Assembly (NCBI GenBank): GCA_005408345.1
Contig: SEMN01000939.1
Coordinates: 62,001-126,000 of the forward strand
Direction: 5' to 3'
DNA: 64,000 nt
DNA from: Macquaria australasica
Lineage: Eukaryota > Chordata > Actinopteri > Centrarchiformes > Percichthyidae
This document shows, piece by piece, positions 1 through 11,905 of the stretch. Numbering within the stretch: position 1 is the first letter of the stretch; each line of letters starts with the position of its first letter. The notes beneath the pieces are model-generated. The model had not been told where the DNA came from and made no database searches. It saw nothing but the letters and a program-made list of their open reading frames with translations. Both the position numbers and the translations under genes were made by a program.

Positions 1-828
1 GGCGGGATGTTGCTTGGTTGGTGGGTTGGTGGAGTGGGGGGGGGCAGGGACGCACTCCTGTTGGCTAGAAAGTGGGGTTGAGCTCTTGGGGGTGTGGCCT
101 TGCATTCGACTGAGCATGGTCGGATGGCTTAGCTTAGCTTAGAACCCTCGCTCCCCCTCTCGCCCACATTTGATCACATCTATGAATTGAAATCCTGTGG
201 TCTCCAGATTTGGGCAGGTGGCCAGAGTGATGTGGCTTTCTTTTGGATGCATTTTCTAATGAAGAAACATTTTTTTTTTTTTTTGCCATTTGCCTTCATG
301 TATGTATGATTCCAACATGCTGGGATTTTTTTAAAAATGTATTTAAGTTTACCAATATTTAAAAAAAACAAGTCTTAACAAGTTAAAGCAACCATAGCTT
401 TATGGATTTGTTTCCTGAAGTGGTCAAGATTTTGTTTTTTTAATCCATGTATATTGTTAGATGAATAGCGGGATGCTTGTGAATCTAACATTTATAGTTA
501 TTTTTTAGAAATGGTTGTTTTACAGCAAATACACAGGTACTCAAATAAAGACTTTAAAATGTTATAAAATCCACTCAGCACCTGGAGCTCCATGCAGGTG
601 CTCTAAGGGGGGGTGGGAGAGTCATAATTTGAGGTAGGCAGGCTTTTACAAGAAGGCAGCAAATTTATCCACGTAACTCAACATTGAACTCTGGGGTTCA
701 GAATTAATGGACTGTGTCCTGGCAGTGAGCTGGGCTGGTTCCCATAGATGAGCTTCTGCTCACTGACAGGTTCTGGTCAAAGCCTCCAAAGTCTCTGAGT
801 AATCATGGCTTTCCTTTCTTTCTCTCAG
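1..828 (+). other. Intron of igf2bp3 upstream of the first visible exon
   Basis: No exon or coding similarity is visible. The preceding igf2bp3 exon (end of RRM1 and start of RRM2) is not here, so the window opens inside an intron. The intron ends in a pyrimidine-rich tract and CAG at 826-828. Confidence 0.7.
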
Positions 829-3800
829 GTTTTGGATGGTATGCTTGCTCAGTATGGTGCAGTAGAGAGCTGTGAACAAGGTAAATACACACTCTTGTTT
901 AAGCTTTGTGTCGCAATCTGCTTAAAATATAATTTCACCACCTTGCCTCAACACGCACCTTTTTTATACTGCATTCAGAATTCATGCACCATGTTATATT
1001 GCAACTGTACAATCTTGTTTCATTCTTACTATTTTTTTAGAATAAAAATACATAATAGCAGAATTTCCAAAGTACTTAATTTGTAATTGTTTAAGCATGT
1101 AAAAGTAGCCTATGGTGGTAAATCGTGTCACTGAATGCATGTGAATTGACTCTGCTGTGTGTTCTCCACAGTAAACACTGACACAGAGACTGCAGTAGTC
1201 AACGTTCGATATGCAGCCAAGGACCAGGCCAGGCTGTGAGTGTACGCACAAACACGCTCACACACACGCGCAGTGTATTCACATCATTAACCTCCAGCTC
1301 ATCTGTCTTGATGTCTTCGACGTGGATCTGCTGAAGTTTTTCACGTTACCCAGAATTCTCTATTGGAAATTGCATCAACTTCCTCTGTCTAGTGTTCTTA
1401 CAGTGCACCTGATTTCCTCCTTCCAAAAACCAGTCTAGTTTAATTTGACATGCAGTGATGACGAGGAGAAGGGTGTGTGTGTGTTGGAGAGGGAGGGGGG
1501 TTAAATTAGCCATCTGGTGCCCCCTGGTGTACATGAATCATACTACAATGTTGCTCTCTGCACGAGTGCTTGGAGAAGTCTCCAGGCATAATTGATTGTT
1601 TCACTACAAATCTAAATCCTTGAGGCTGACATGTATTAAGTGTGAACGTTATCTTGAGGTCAGAGTGAATTTCTCGTAGCTCACGAGAAGTGATGTTTGG
1701 CCACTGCCCCTCAGTATGTTGCGCTTGTAAGGAGCTCTTACCTCCTGGTCTCTTGTCCCCATCATTTGAGGCATAAACTGCATCAATTTGGATCGAATCC
1801 TCTTGATAGTGTTTTAATGTCCCCACTCCTTGGCTTTGTCCATTGATAAGGAGATGGGAAAGAAATCAAACCTGAAGCTTTATGTTGACTGCCTCAACAG
1901 AAATTTGTTTGGCATTTGATCCAGTTAGAGCATTTCCCTCCAACCCTTAAATCATACCCACTCAGTGGATATCAAGAGTTTTAAAGACTGACATCTCTTT
2001 CATGCTCCTCAGGGCGATGGAGAAGCTGAATGGATCTATGATGGAAAACTACGCCTTGAAAGTGTCTTATATCCCAGATGAGACGGCAGCACCAGAGGGT
2101 CCTTCAGTGGGGGGCAGGAGAGGCTTTAACGCCCGTGGGCCTCCTCGTTCTGGGTCTCCAGGTCTGGGCGCCCGACCCAAAGTCCAGTCAGACATCCCGC
2201 TGCGCATGCTGGTTCCCACGCAGTTTGTAGGGGCAATTATCGGCAAGGAGGGCGCCACTATCCGCAACATCACCAAACAGACCCACTCAAAGTACGTACA
2301 CCGAGGTCAGGAATTATACTGCCATAACATTGCCAATGAGCTGTGTCCTGTCCTTTTTTTCTTTAGCGTTGACTTCAAGCATTAAAGTAGGCTGGTTTTT
2401 AAAATCCCCTTTCCTTTCACTAAGGTAAAGGTAGTCTCTGGTAAGAAAAAAGCACCATGAAGAAATGCCATGTTGGTAAATGATGTATAAAAAAAAAAAA
2501 AGTGTTAAAGCTGAATGCAGGTGGCGAAAAACTAATTTAAGTTAATTTCAGTCATTAGCAGGACACAATTTAATCCTATAAACCATATAGCCTTGAAGGG
2601 AATTGTGCAACATTTGAAATCCACCTCCTGCTGCCTGTCTCAAATGTTTTTTGAGGCATCATATCTTCTGCATATATTCAACACTTATCGACTCTCAGGC
2701 TATTTCCCACAGGCTCTGATAACTGCAGTTATTAAGCCACTCTTAAAAAAACAAAACAAAAAAAAAAACAACAATCTAGACAACTCACTAATGAACAATT
2801 ACAGGCCCATATCAAACCTCATTAAGTAAAATCATTGAAAGGGCTGTTTTTCAACAGCTTAACATCTTCTTGTTTTGATGTATTCCAGTCAGGATTGCGA
2901 CCACAGCACGGAGACTGCTCTTGTTTAGGTCTTGAATGACATTGACTTCGTCTTAGTATTATTAGATCTTAGTGCTGCATTCAGCACGTTTGACCACAAC
3001 ATTACTAGACAGGCAGGGAAAACTGGATGGCACAGTGCTAAATTGGTTTGCATCCTATTTGAAGGACAGGGATTACGGTGTGTGGATTGGTAATTACACA
3101 TACGAGCGTACAAAAATGACGTGTGGAGCTCCCCATGGCTCCATTCTCGGGCCTCCTCTGTTCAACATCTACATGCTCCAACTAGCGCAGATTATGGGAA
3201 AACAACAAAATATCTTACCATAATTATGCAGACGAGACAGATTTATAGAACAATATCACCAGGTGACTATGGTCCCATATAATACACTGAGTAAGTGTAT
3301 GCCACAGTTTCATCCAGTTAAACGAAGATGAAACTGAAATAACTGTTTTTGGAGCCAAAGAATAACGATTTAAAAGTGCTCGGCTTACGTCGCTAACATT
3401 TAACACCACAAACCCAAGCCAGAAATTTTGGTGTAGTCATGGACTCTGACCTAAATTTTAACATCCACATTAAGATAATTACAAAATCGGCCCACGATTA
3501 CCTTTTTTAAGAATATATAAAGAATTAAAAGACTTGTGTGTCAGCAGGATTTAGAAAAACTGCTGCTCCATTATGAACTGTCCAGTCCTCTCAGATCCTC
3601 TGGGACAGGTCAGCTTACTGCCCAGAGTCAAACTAAACCTGGAGAAGCGGCATTCAGTTTTAACACACTACATATCTGGAACAAACTCCCAGAAAACTTG
3701 AGGTCTCTGACTCTGTTCTTTTACATCGGGCCTGCATTTAACTGCAAGTTAAATCGGTCTTATTCTATTTTATTTTAATCTCCTATCTTAAGATTTAACT

Positions 3801-6800
3801 GTCTTTTTTTATGTTGTCTTGTTTCTTTTATGTTATGTAAAGCACTTTGAATTGCCTTGTTGTTGAAAGGTGCCATAATTTGCCTTGCTTTGCTTTGTCC
3901 TCTTCTCCAGGATTGACATCCATAGGAAAGAAAATGCAGGTGCAGCAGAGAAGCCCATCACTATTCACTCCACCCCTGAAGGTTGTTCGAACGCTTGTAC
4001 AACCATCATGGAGATCATGCAGAAGGAAGCCGTCGACACAAAGTTGTGAGTTTGTGCCCAAACAAAATGAGAGAGCCAGAATATATAAGTTCAACTTGGT
4101 TCTTAAAATTTTCGCCTATAAACATGTGAAAGACCAGAAGCGGTCATTTTGTTGAACACACCCTTGGCCTAAGCAGATTTCCAGTGATGCAATTGTCTTA
4201 TTTTTAAATTCCTGGGCTCTTTTTTTAAAATGCTATCCGTCATTTTTTCACTTGTTACAAGCCAGTGAAAATCACTATGGATGGTAAGTTATGCAGCTGT
4301 ATGTTTTATAATTGGCAGAAGCTGGTGTTTGGAAAAAATGCCCTAGGGAATTGCTTTTACAGCTTGTACATGGAGTATGAAAGAAACATAATGTAAGATG
4401 CTGACATGTAGACAAAATAGATATTGTTAGAAGTCTGATCTATATGTTGTGTAATTACCGTTGAGCATTTACCTAAACATCCTATTTGTCTTGTGCAGTA
4501 CTGAGGAGATCCCACTGAAGATACTTGCACACAACAACTTTGTAGGAAGATTAATTGGGAAGGAAGGACGCAACCTGAAGAAAATCGAGCAGGATACAGG
4601 GACCAAGATCACAATTTCACCGTAAGACTGTTTTGAGTCCACTGATGGCTCTTTTTATTCAATCTGCAGCCTTTCATAATAGTGCCACTTAGCATGGCAT
4701 GAATATTTAATGTTTTTGTATTTGCGTTGGTGTCAGACATGAGAACAATTGTGTCGGAGTATAAATACTTTTATTTTCCCTCCTTTGTTCTCTCCAGTCT
4801 CCAGGACTTGACCCTGTACAACCCAGAGCGGACCATCACAGTGAAGGGCTCCATCGAGGCGTGCTCAAGAGCCGAGGAGGAGGTGATGAAGAAGATCAGG
4901 GAATCGTACGACAGTGACATGGCTGCTATGAACGTAAGCATTTATTCAACAAGTAAAAAGGGCTTTCCTTCAAATGGGAATTTATTCTCTTCTAATGGAA
5001 AGTTTCCATTGACTAATTTGTTCAAAAGTGGTGTAGACTGTCTGCTACAGTAGGGGATTACTGTGACTAATGGACTAAGACTAACATAAAAAGAAGGAAT
5101 TGGATAACCAAAACAATGTTTTTAGGAAGTGAATCAGATAATGGTGTTGACATGCGCAACAGTGATCTGGAAACACAGCTGCCACAGCAGCACTTTCATA
5201 TCCTGAAATGTTGTTTTATAAATACACACACTTAAATTTTCAGAAATAATGGTTTTCCAGCAGGATTATAATCTGTTAACCAGTGCCTTAGTCTGAAGCA
5301 AATATTTTTTATTTTTCTAGAAAATTCAGATATTGGGGATTGACTAAACAGGAATATTTAGATTACTTAAACTCAATGTCCGTAACTACAGTTCCTTCTC
5401 AACTGTTGGAACTGAGCTTACAGTGGCTGCTTTGAACACAGGGGATGTGCATACTGTACCTGGACAATTGCACCATGTGCATGCTGTTTACAAGGTGGAC
5501 ATTGCTTAAGATTTTCTACAGAAAATGTATTTGAAAAAATGCCTTTAATAATCTGGAAGGATAGGCTCACATTTTGATATAGTTTGACCGTTGACAAACA
5601 TACCCGCTAAAATCGAGCTGATGATGCTCTGAGATTGCTTGATTAGATTTTTAACTTTTAGTTTCCATCCGAAGTCCTCACTTGTGTGTTGAAACAAGTT
5701 TGATACAGATCATCTGGGGAGTTTTGTTACCAGGAGAGGGTTATTGTATGTATAAGTTAATTTTTCCCCCCCCAACTTAAAATTTGTCTCGTTTGTTTTT
5801 TTACATGCCATTTCTTAAAATTTCAGGCTAAAGATATGTGAAAAGGAATTCTGGAGTATGACATCTCACTAATTTGAGGCATATTGGTATGATGACACTA
5901 CAAGCACTTTGAGACCGTACATGTATGTATTCAGAAGCTACCTAGCCATACTGTATAATGCACAGACGTAAACGGTAACGTGCATCACTTTGAAATCTCG
6001 GATAAAACTGTTTGGATTGACTCAGAAAATTGAACTTTTTGCTTTTGTTCCCCTCACTTCCTGAACTGAAGTGTGACTTTTAGTAAATATAATGGATTAG
6101 TGTTGTTGAGCAAGCGTACATCTTGTGATGTGTATTATGTTTAATAAATGTTCTCACTTCTCTCCAGCTCCAGTCCAACCTGATTCCAGGCTTAAATCTG
6201 AACGCTTTGGGTTTGTTCCCCAGTGGAGCACCAGGAATGGGTCCCTCCATGTCCAGTGTCCCACCTCCTGGAGCCCACGGTGGATGCTCATCATTTGGAG
6301 TAAGCGACAGTCTCCTTGTCACATAACAGTACAGTGGTCACTACCATTACAACATTACATTAAACTCAATATTCTGCAACTCTTGGGTCAGGCAAGCAGA
6401 GATTTTAGTCTTTAGCAACTCGGTTCCATGTTTCTTTTTTCCTTTAGTGCAGTCCTTATGGGGGCGAGGGGCCAATTTGGGCTGCTATGCTGTCGGCGAG
6501 CAGCCAGCCCCTTGCTGTAAGTCACCCGTCCCAAAGTGCTTTGCACGGCTTGTGGCTGCTCGCTGTGGGATTAAGGGACAGGGTTTGCTACATTGAAGTT
6601 CTTCTCCAGCTGCCCCTTGACCCTTTGACCTTTTTTAGGCAGGCCCTAATCTGTGTGCACTTGTTAACCTGGTGGATGGGGAGACATAAGTCCTGGAGGG
6701 CAACAGTAGCTTGGGCTACTAGTTGTATTTTTTTAGATGTTTTACAAGTGTTATTTCTACCAAATATGCCCCATCTGCAGTTTTCTAGGAAAGGTGAATG

Positions 6801-9021
6801 TTTTTCGAGCGGAGAGTAAAACATCCTCGGCACTGACGGACCTTAAGATTTGGAGGCTGCCAAAGCAAGTTGTTAGTGTGCCCTCGGCTGTCACATTGAC
6901 TGGAATATTGGACTCGATCCAAAATCAACACCGTGTGCTACTTGTTGTTCCTCTTTGACGATGCAACCAACTCCCCTTCCAGAGCTCAAGTCAATCACAC
7001 ACTCTAAAAACAAGGCATCTACAAATAGTCATCCCTAATAAAGACACTCCTCCATTATGGAGTGTAATGACAAAACCATGAACCTGATTTTGTTTTTCTT
7101 AACTGGTGCATGTGACAAACTCAGGTTGTGGCTTTTGATAACGGAATGAAACTGAGAAGCCATTTGTTAAATGTTCTGTGATCTGAGTGGTACAACAGAC
7201 TAAAAACTCTGTGGCGTCCTCTTCTGACCACCTGGTGATTTTTCAAGTGGATGGCATGAGCTCCAATGTGGCTTGAAGAATCGAACAGCTTTTGCTAGAT
7301 CCACTGTCTACAGTTGGGCAATGGTGGCCGGAGTTGAGGAAGCGGTCTGCAGTTGCTGTCTGTGCGATCTGCTGGCCACAGCAGTACTGACGTGTTTTAT
7401 ACCCAGCAGGGACACCAAGAGTCGGAGACGGTTCACCTGTTCATCCCAGCGCTTGCAGTGGGAGCCATCATCGGAAAACAGGGTCAACACATCAAACAGC
7501 TGTCGCACTTCGCCGGAGCCTCAATCAAGGTGAGTGACGGACAGGAGAAGTTCTGAATCTCAATGATAACGTGTCAATGCTGGCTGTCCAGCTGTTGTCA
7601 CTTGACTGAAAGGAATTAGAAGCATAAGTGAAGGTTGCTGGGGTTTTTTTTGTTTTATTTGTTTTTAATGCTGGCTGTCTGCCCTCCCTCCTTTTTAGAT
7701 TGCCCCTGCAGAAGGAATGGATGCCAAACAGAGGATGGTTATCATCGTTGGACCACCAGAGGCTCAGTTTAAGGTGTTGTACCTCTTCAGAGCCATATAA
7801 ACACATAAAATACTGTTGGTAGAAGTAATAGAATGGAGCCACATAGTTAAATTTGATGGTAGCAGCTGTTGGCTTTATTTTGCAGTCAGAATTTTCTTGT
7901 TTCATTTACAGGTTTTTATTTGTATGTAAGTGGCTCTTTACTGTCAGTACATAAATGTTTTTCTTTAGGCTTGTTTTTTTTCTGGAAAAGTCCTATTTCC
8001 TAAGCACGCAGCACGAGTAATCTGTACTTGAACCTGTCTGGCCACAGGCTCAGTGTCGCATCTTTGGCAAGCTGAAAGAAGAGAATTTCTTTGGACCCAA
8101 GGAAGAGGTGAAGCTGGAGGCTCACATCAAGGTTCCCTCCTTTGCTGCTGGACGAGTCATCGGGAAGGGTGGAAAAACGGTAAACAAAGGACACCGATTC
8201 TTAGCTGAACCAACCCAAGCCAGAATTTTGCTAAGCATAACTTGGCCCTAACATTAAGTTTGTTGTTGACAAATGAAAAATTAAGCTTTTATCCAATTCG
8301 TTACTCTTAAAGTTGTTTCTTTTGATCTCTTTATTGTGGCTGCAGGTAAACGAGCTGCAGAACCTGACCTGTGCAGAAGTGGTGGTGCCCAGGGACCAGA
8401 CGCCCGATGAGAATGACCAGGTTATAGTCAAGATCAGCGGGCACTTCTTTGCATGCCAGGTGGGGTTTTTTTTTTTTTTTGTTGTTTTTTTTTTAATAAA
8501 AAAAAAAAACAAAGATGTGCAGAGACTCAGGAATGCAGAAGCCCTGGGTCTGATTCCCCATAGGCACATGAAGTTTCTCTTAATCTCTGTGGAATCAAAT
8601 AAAGGTCCTTGCAGTCAGGTACTTGCTACCTGGTCTTGCTGTTTAGAAGTGGCTAATGAGCGATTGTATGGCTAGAAGGCAAAGTTTATGCAGAAAGTCA
8701 TATCCCATTGAGCTGATCAGCTCTTTAAATATTGGCCATGTTGATTTAATTCAAAGAAGGTCTTGGGTAGAGTGTCAGCTGTTATCCCGTTCACGCTGAG
8801 AAGAGCATGGACTGACCATACCACATCACTTGAGGATGTGATGGGATCCTTTTTAAGGATTCTTTCATTTGAGAGCTTTGTGCTGTGATCTGATTTTAGC
8901 ATTATGTCATGTCATCTAGCTGGCCCAGAGGAAGATTCAGGAGATCCTGGCCCAGGTGAGGAGGCAACAGCAACCTAAGCCCACATCTGGAGCCCAACCT
9001 CCACTGCCCCGCAGGAAGTAA
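829..9021 (+). CDS. igf2bp3: igf2bp3, insulin-like growth factor 2 mRNA-binding protein 3 (3' part of gene, 13 coding exons)
   Basis: Cytoplasmic RNA-binding protein that controls stability, localisation and translation of target mRNAs. Exons: 829-880, 1172-1235, 2013-2291, 3911-4045, 4499-4621, 4798-4933, 6168-6299, 6448-6516, 7407-7529, 7699-7773, 8048-8179, 8346-8459, 8920-9021. They join without frame breaks into 511 residues plus stop; all introns are GT-AG. The first two exons and the start of the third encode the end of RRM2 (VESCEQ, then KLNGSMMENYALKVSYIPDE). Four KH domains follow, each with an intact GxxG loop: GKEG, GKEG, GKQG and GKGG. The protein ends LPRRK. The segment ESETVHLFIPAL before KH3 favours IGF2BP3 over IGF2BP1/2, and the gpnmb neighbour agrees. 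RRM1 and the start codon lie upstream of the window. Exon 6448-6516 encodes a poorly conserved KH2-KH3 linker and is the least certain exon. Confidence 0.95.
2590..3895 (+). mobile_element. Degenerate, 5'-truncated L2-like non-LTR retrotransposon (LINE)
   Basis: The three forward frames carry scattered but ordered reverse-transcriptase motifs: NYRPISNL near 2800, a degraded LLDLSAAF-type segment near 2960-2990, LNWFASYLKDR near 3040-3070, CGAPHGSILGPPLFNIY near 3125-3170, and a degraded YADDT block near 3225. A C-terminal piece resembling AAFSFNTLHIWNKLPENLR lies near 3650-3700. Stops and frameshifts separate these blocks, so the copy is dead. The 3' end (about 3838-3895) resembles the usual fish L2 tail, a run like AAAGCACTTTGAATTGCC followed by decayed TTGCC/TTGCT repeats. 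The element lies in the sense orientation in the igf2bp3 intron between exons 2013-2291 and 3911-4045. The family assignment rests on motif memory; the 5' edge is uncertain. Confidence 0.8.
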
Positions 9022-9869
9022 AGGATCCAGCGGACCTGGAGGAACGGTGACTGAATCTGCCAGAAGACTCGACAGATGGGCAGATGTAGCAGAGTCCAGG
9101 GGAGAAGCAGAAGAAGACAAGGGGTCGTAATGCTCATCTCAGGGGTCAAAGGTTATCAGAACCCAACCAAACATCCACCCCTCCTTGTCTTACTTGATGA
9201 ACTTTCAAGTGTGGCTAATAAGAGACCCTACGCCTCTAAACCTCCACCCACCTCACCTCTCTGCATCTCTGTGAGAATGTACTTCTGAGGGCTCCCAACA
9301 ACATCACCTGCCCTCACATGTACACACCCCTCGGCCGCTCAACTCCTCCCCCCCACGGGTGTGTTTAAAAAGTTTTTTGTCCCCTTTTTTACACTAGAAA
9401 CACAAGAAGAAATAAGGATCCCCCTCCTATCACCTCCTTGGTGTGGTACTTCAAACCTGACAAGATGTTTTGGTTGACTTCAGATTTGGTTACATTTTTT
9501 TTTAGTGTTTAATTGGTTGATGAAGCTTTCTCATGAGTTTTCTGTGGAAGAGAAAAGGCATTGCTATCAAGGTCCTGGTCGGACCAACAGAGGTTTATTT
9601 TGGGGGAGGGTTGGCTCAGATTGGATGGGCCATGTTTAGGGAAAGATTCTTGTTTCAGGACAGGACCCCTGAAAGGGTGGATTATATTGGGCGTCCTGCC
9701 CTTGTAATGATAGTGGCATTTTATAAATTTGGATGCATTTTATAGATAGACCTATATACATAGATGAATATATATTTAGAGGTGAGGGCAGCGCCATGAC
9801 TGACACTTAGGGAAACGGTGCCGAACTGCTGCTGCCCAGGAAAACCAATTTAATATGCATTTTACTTAA

Positions 9870-9877
9870 CTACCTCA
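9870..9877 (+). promoter_or_regulatory. let-7 8-mer seed match, with a second 7-mer at 9886-9892
   Basis: CTACCTCA, the complement of the let-7 seed followed by A, lies about 850 nt after the igf2bp3 stop. TACCTCA follows at 9886-9892. IGF2BP family mRNAs are established let-7 targets. Confidence 0.6.
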
Positions 9878-10708
9878 GGATCTAGTACCTCAGAAGAGAA
9901 AAGAAAATGATTATATATATATGGAAAAAATGTTCCTTTCTTTTTTTATTTTGCTTTTGTGGTATTTTGTATACTTTATAAAGCTGATAGTCTTTGAACA
10001 TTTTTATTTTTTTAAGAAAATTTAAAATTTGGTCAGCTGCCAACTGACCTTGCCTTCAACTCTGGTGCTTTAGGCGGCATTGTTCATGTGTATGTGTGAC
10101 TTAAGATGACCCTGTACATAAAGTCTATTTGTACATAGCAGCCCCAGAGCAAGAGTTGGCGCCCCCTCAGCTGGCGGCTGACAGGAGTATCGAGAGAAAA
10201 TCGCCTCAGTTTTTCCCCTGAGGGTCCACCATCTTCTGAAAAGTACAAAAACAAATAAGACATGCAAATAATGCCATTTAGTTTTGGGATTGACAGTTAT
10301 TGGTAATGGTACCTTAATTTGTCAGAAGAAAAAATTCCTTTTTGCCTTCCTAGGAGGGCTGTGGTCAGGGCAGTGCAGTGTGGACTCTTAACAGTCCTCT
10401 CTAGCTGCCCTAGAGTCAGCAGAGCGTCTGTTTTTTCGTCTGTTCTGTTCCCAGGCCATCTGCCACCTTCTTGATGATGGTGTCTTAGCATTAGCAAGGT
10501 CCAAGCCCGACTAGGTTTATTTTCATAGTGCAAGCTTTGTCAGTTTGGAGTGGCCCTTGTAGCCAGGCCATCAATTCAATGTTAATGCTGTTCACTGCAT
10601 GGTGAGGGTAGGGGGAGTCACACTGATAGACACTTTTTCTTTTTTTTGCGCTATGGGAAAATGATTTAAACAAAAAAGACAGTCTCTGTAACCCATAAAT
10701 GTAACTTG

Positions 10709-10816
10709 ATGTTTCAATTTGTTTTTCATGCAGGGAAAACAAGCTCGAGAAAGGCACACAAAATACTGAATGAACCCTGGCTGGGAGTAAGAAAAGAGGA
10801 AAGGAACCCAAAACTT
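10709..10816 (+). repeat. Copy A of a ~95-bp duplicated segment in the igf2bp3 3' region
   Basis: This segment begins GATGTTTCAATTTGTTTTTC and contains CTGAATGAACCCTGGCTGGG and AAGAAAAGAGGAAAGGAA. The same succession of words recurs about 2 kb downstream at 12720-12812 in the same orientation, with a few substitutions and a roughly 10-15 base length difference near the start. Confidence 0.9.
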
Positions 10817-10912
10817 AAATATACAATTTAATTTGTCTCTTCATGCCGAATGTAAATGTTGATTGTGGTAAAAGTGCTCGAGTGTATCCATTCTTCCACA
10901 GTAGAACGCCGT

Positions 10913-10920
10913 CTACCTCA
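10913..10920 (+). promoter_or_regulatory. let-7 8-mer seed match; 7-mers at 10993-10999 and 11165-11171
   Basis: A second full CTACCTCA lies at 10913-10920. TACCTCA occurs at 10993-10999 and CTACCTC at 11165-11171, giving five sites in the inferred UTR. Confidence 0.6.
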
Positions 10921-11887
10921 GCTGAGGGGGTGGGGGGTTGTTGTGGCACTAGGCACCCCACCCTGCCCCCACTGAGCGCCAGCGCGCACTGATACCTCAG
11001 TCCCCCGAACACTTCTTTCTACATGGGCGCGCCATCCTAACACCGCGCTTAACTGAGGGGCACAAGTGATACTTAAAATTATCCCAACACCTCCCGATTC
11101 CCCACCTTCTTCCTGCCAAACCACCCTCCCCATCCCTTTCCCCTCCTCTGCAGTTTGTTTTGATCTACCTCTTTAGACACGTATTTGAAGTGGAGGCATT
11201 CTTCTATTTGTTAGAATTTAGCCCCCCGTCCCTCCTTTATGCCTCCCCATGCTTCCCCAGATATGAATGAAAACTTAAACTAAAATCATGTACTCTTTAG
11301 AATTGAGAGAATAATCAAGTGATCAAATTTTTTTTTTTTTCTTTTGCCAGTGTTTATATATACTCTTCTTGGCTTAATTGAAATCCTCAAACGATGGTTA
11401 TTTCTTTCTGCTTTCTAATTTTGGTGGTGTGGCTTACATGTATTTGAACTTTTGCTTGGGTTTTTTGTGAAAAAAGGTCAAATCACGCGTTTGATTTTGC
11501 ATTCAATAGTTAAATGAGAAAGTACAGTTTTTTTTTTTTTTGTTTTTTGTTTTTTTAAAAAGGGCCTGCCTTTTTTTTTTTTTTTTTTGTTTCTGATTTG
11601 TAAGACTTCAAAATGGATACAAGTCCTGTCTTTTTTCCCCTTTTTGTCTTTCACAGATGCTACACTCACTTGCTGATTTGGTAGCTATTTGCTTCTGTTA
11701 GCATTTCTTGGCTGTGTAACGTGGAACATCCTCTTGGTATGAGACAGATATGAGGGACTGGGTCTCTGAGTTTATTTGGAAAAGTGATCTAACTTCAGCA
11801 TGATATTCCCTCCTCCCCCTCTCTGCTACCATGCTTGTGCCCCTTCACTTCCCCTTCACACACAGCTCCACTTGTCAAATGCCTCTG

Positions 11888-11893
11888 AATAAA
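11888..11893 (+). terminator. Candidate igf2bp3 polyadenylation signal AATAAA
   Basis: A canonical hexamer about 2.87 kb after the stop codon, followed by an A-rich run and then a T-rich stretch near 11920-11935 that could serve as the downstream element. Use of this site is inferred. Confidence 0.4.
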
Positions 11894-11905
11894 AAAAATA
11901 ATCAA

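Larger units (their letters stand above)
9022..11905 (+). other. igf2bp3: igf2bp3 3' untranslated region (inferred)
   Basis: About 2.9 kb of AT-rich sequence without coding potential follows the stop codon and runs to an AATAAA at 11888-11893. It holds long T tracts (near 11520-11590) and several let-7 seed matches, which fits the long, let-7-regulated 3'UTRs known for IGF2BP genes. Where the transcript really ends is inferred; it could continue past 11905. Confidence 0.6.

Noticed and set aside
1506..1826. 106-codon minus-strand frame inside igf2bp3
   Set aside because: Lies wholly in an intron on the opposite strand with no recognisable motif.
2593..3778. Possible functional reverse transcriptase gene
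   Set aside because: Motifs are split by stops and frameshifts across all three frames and the 5' part is absent; it is a dead LINE copy.
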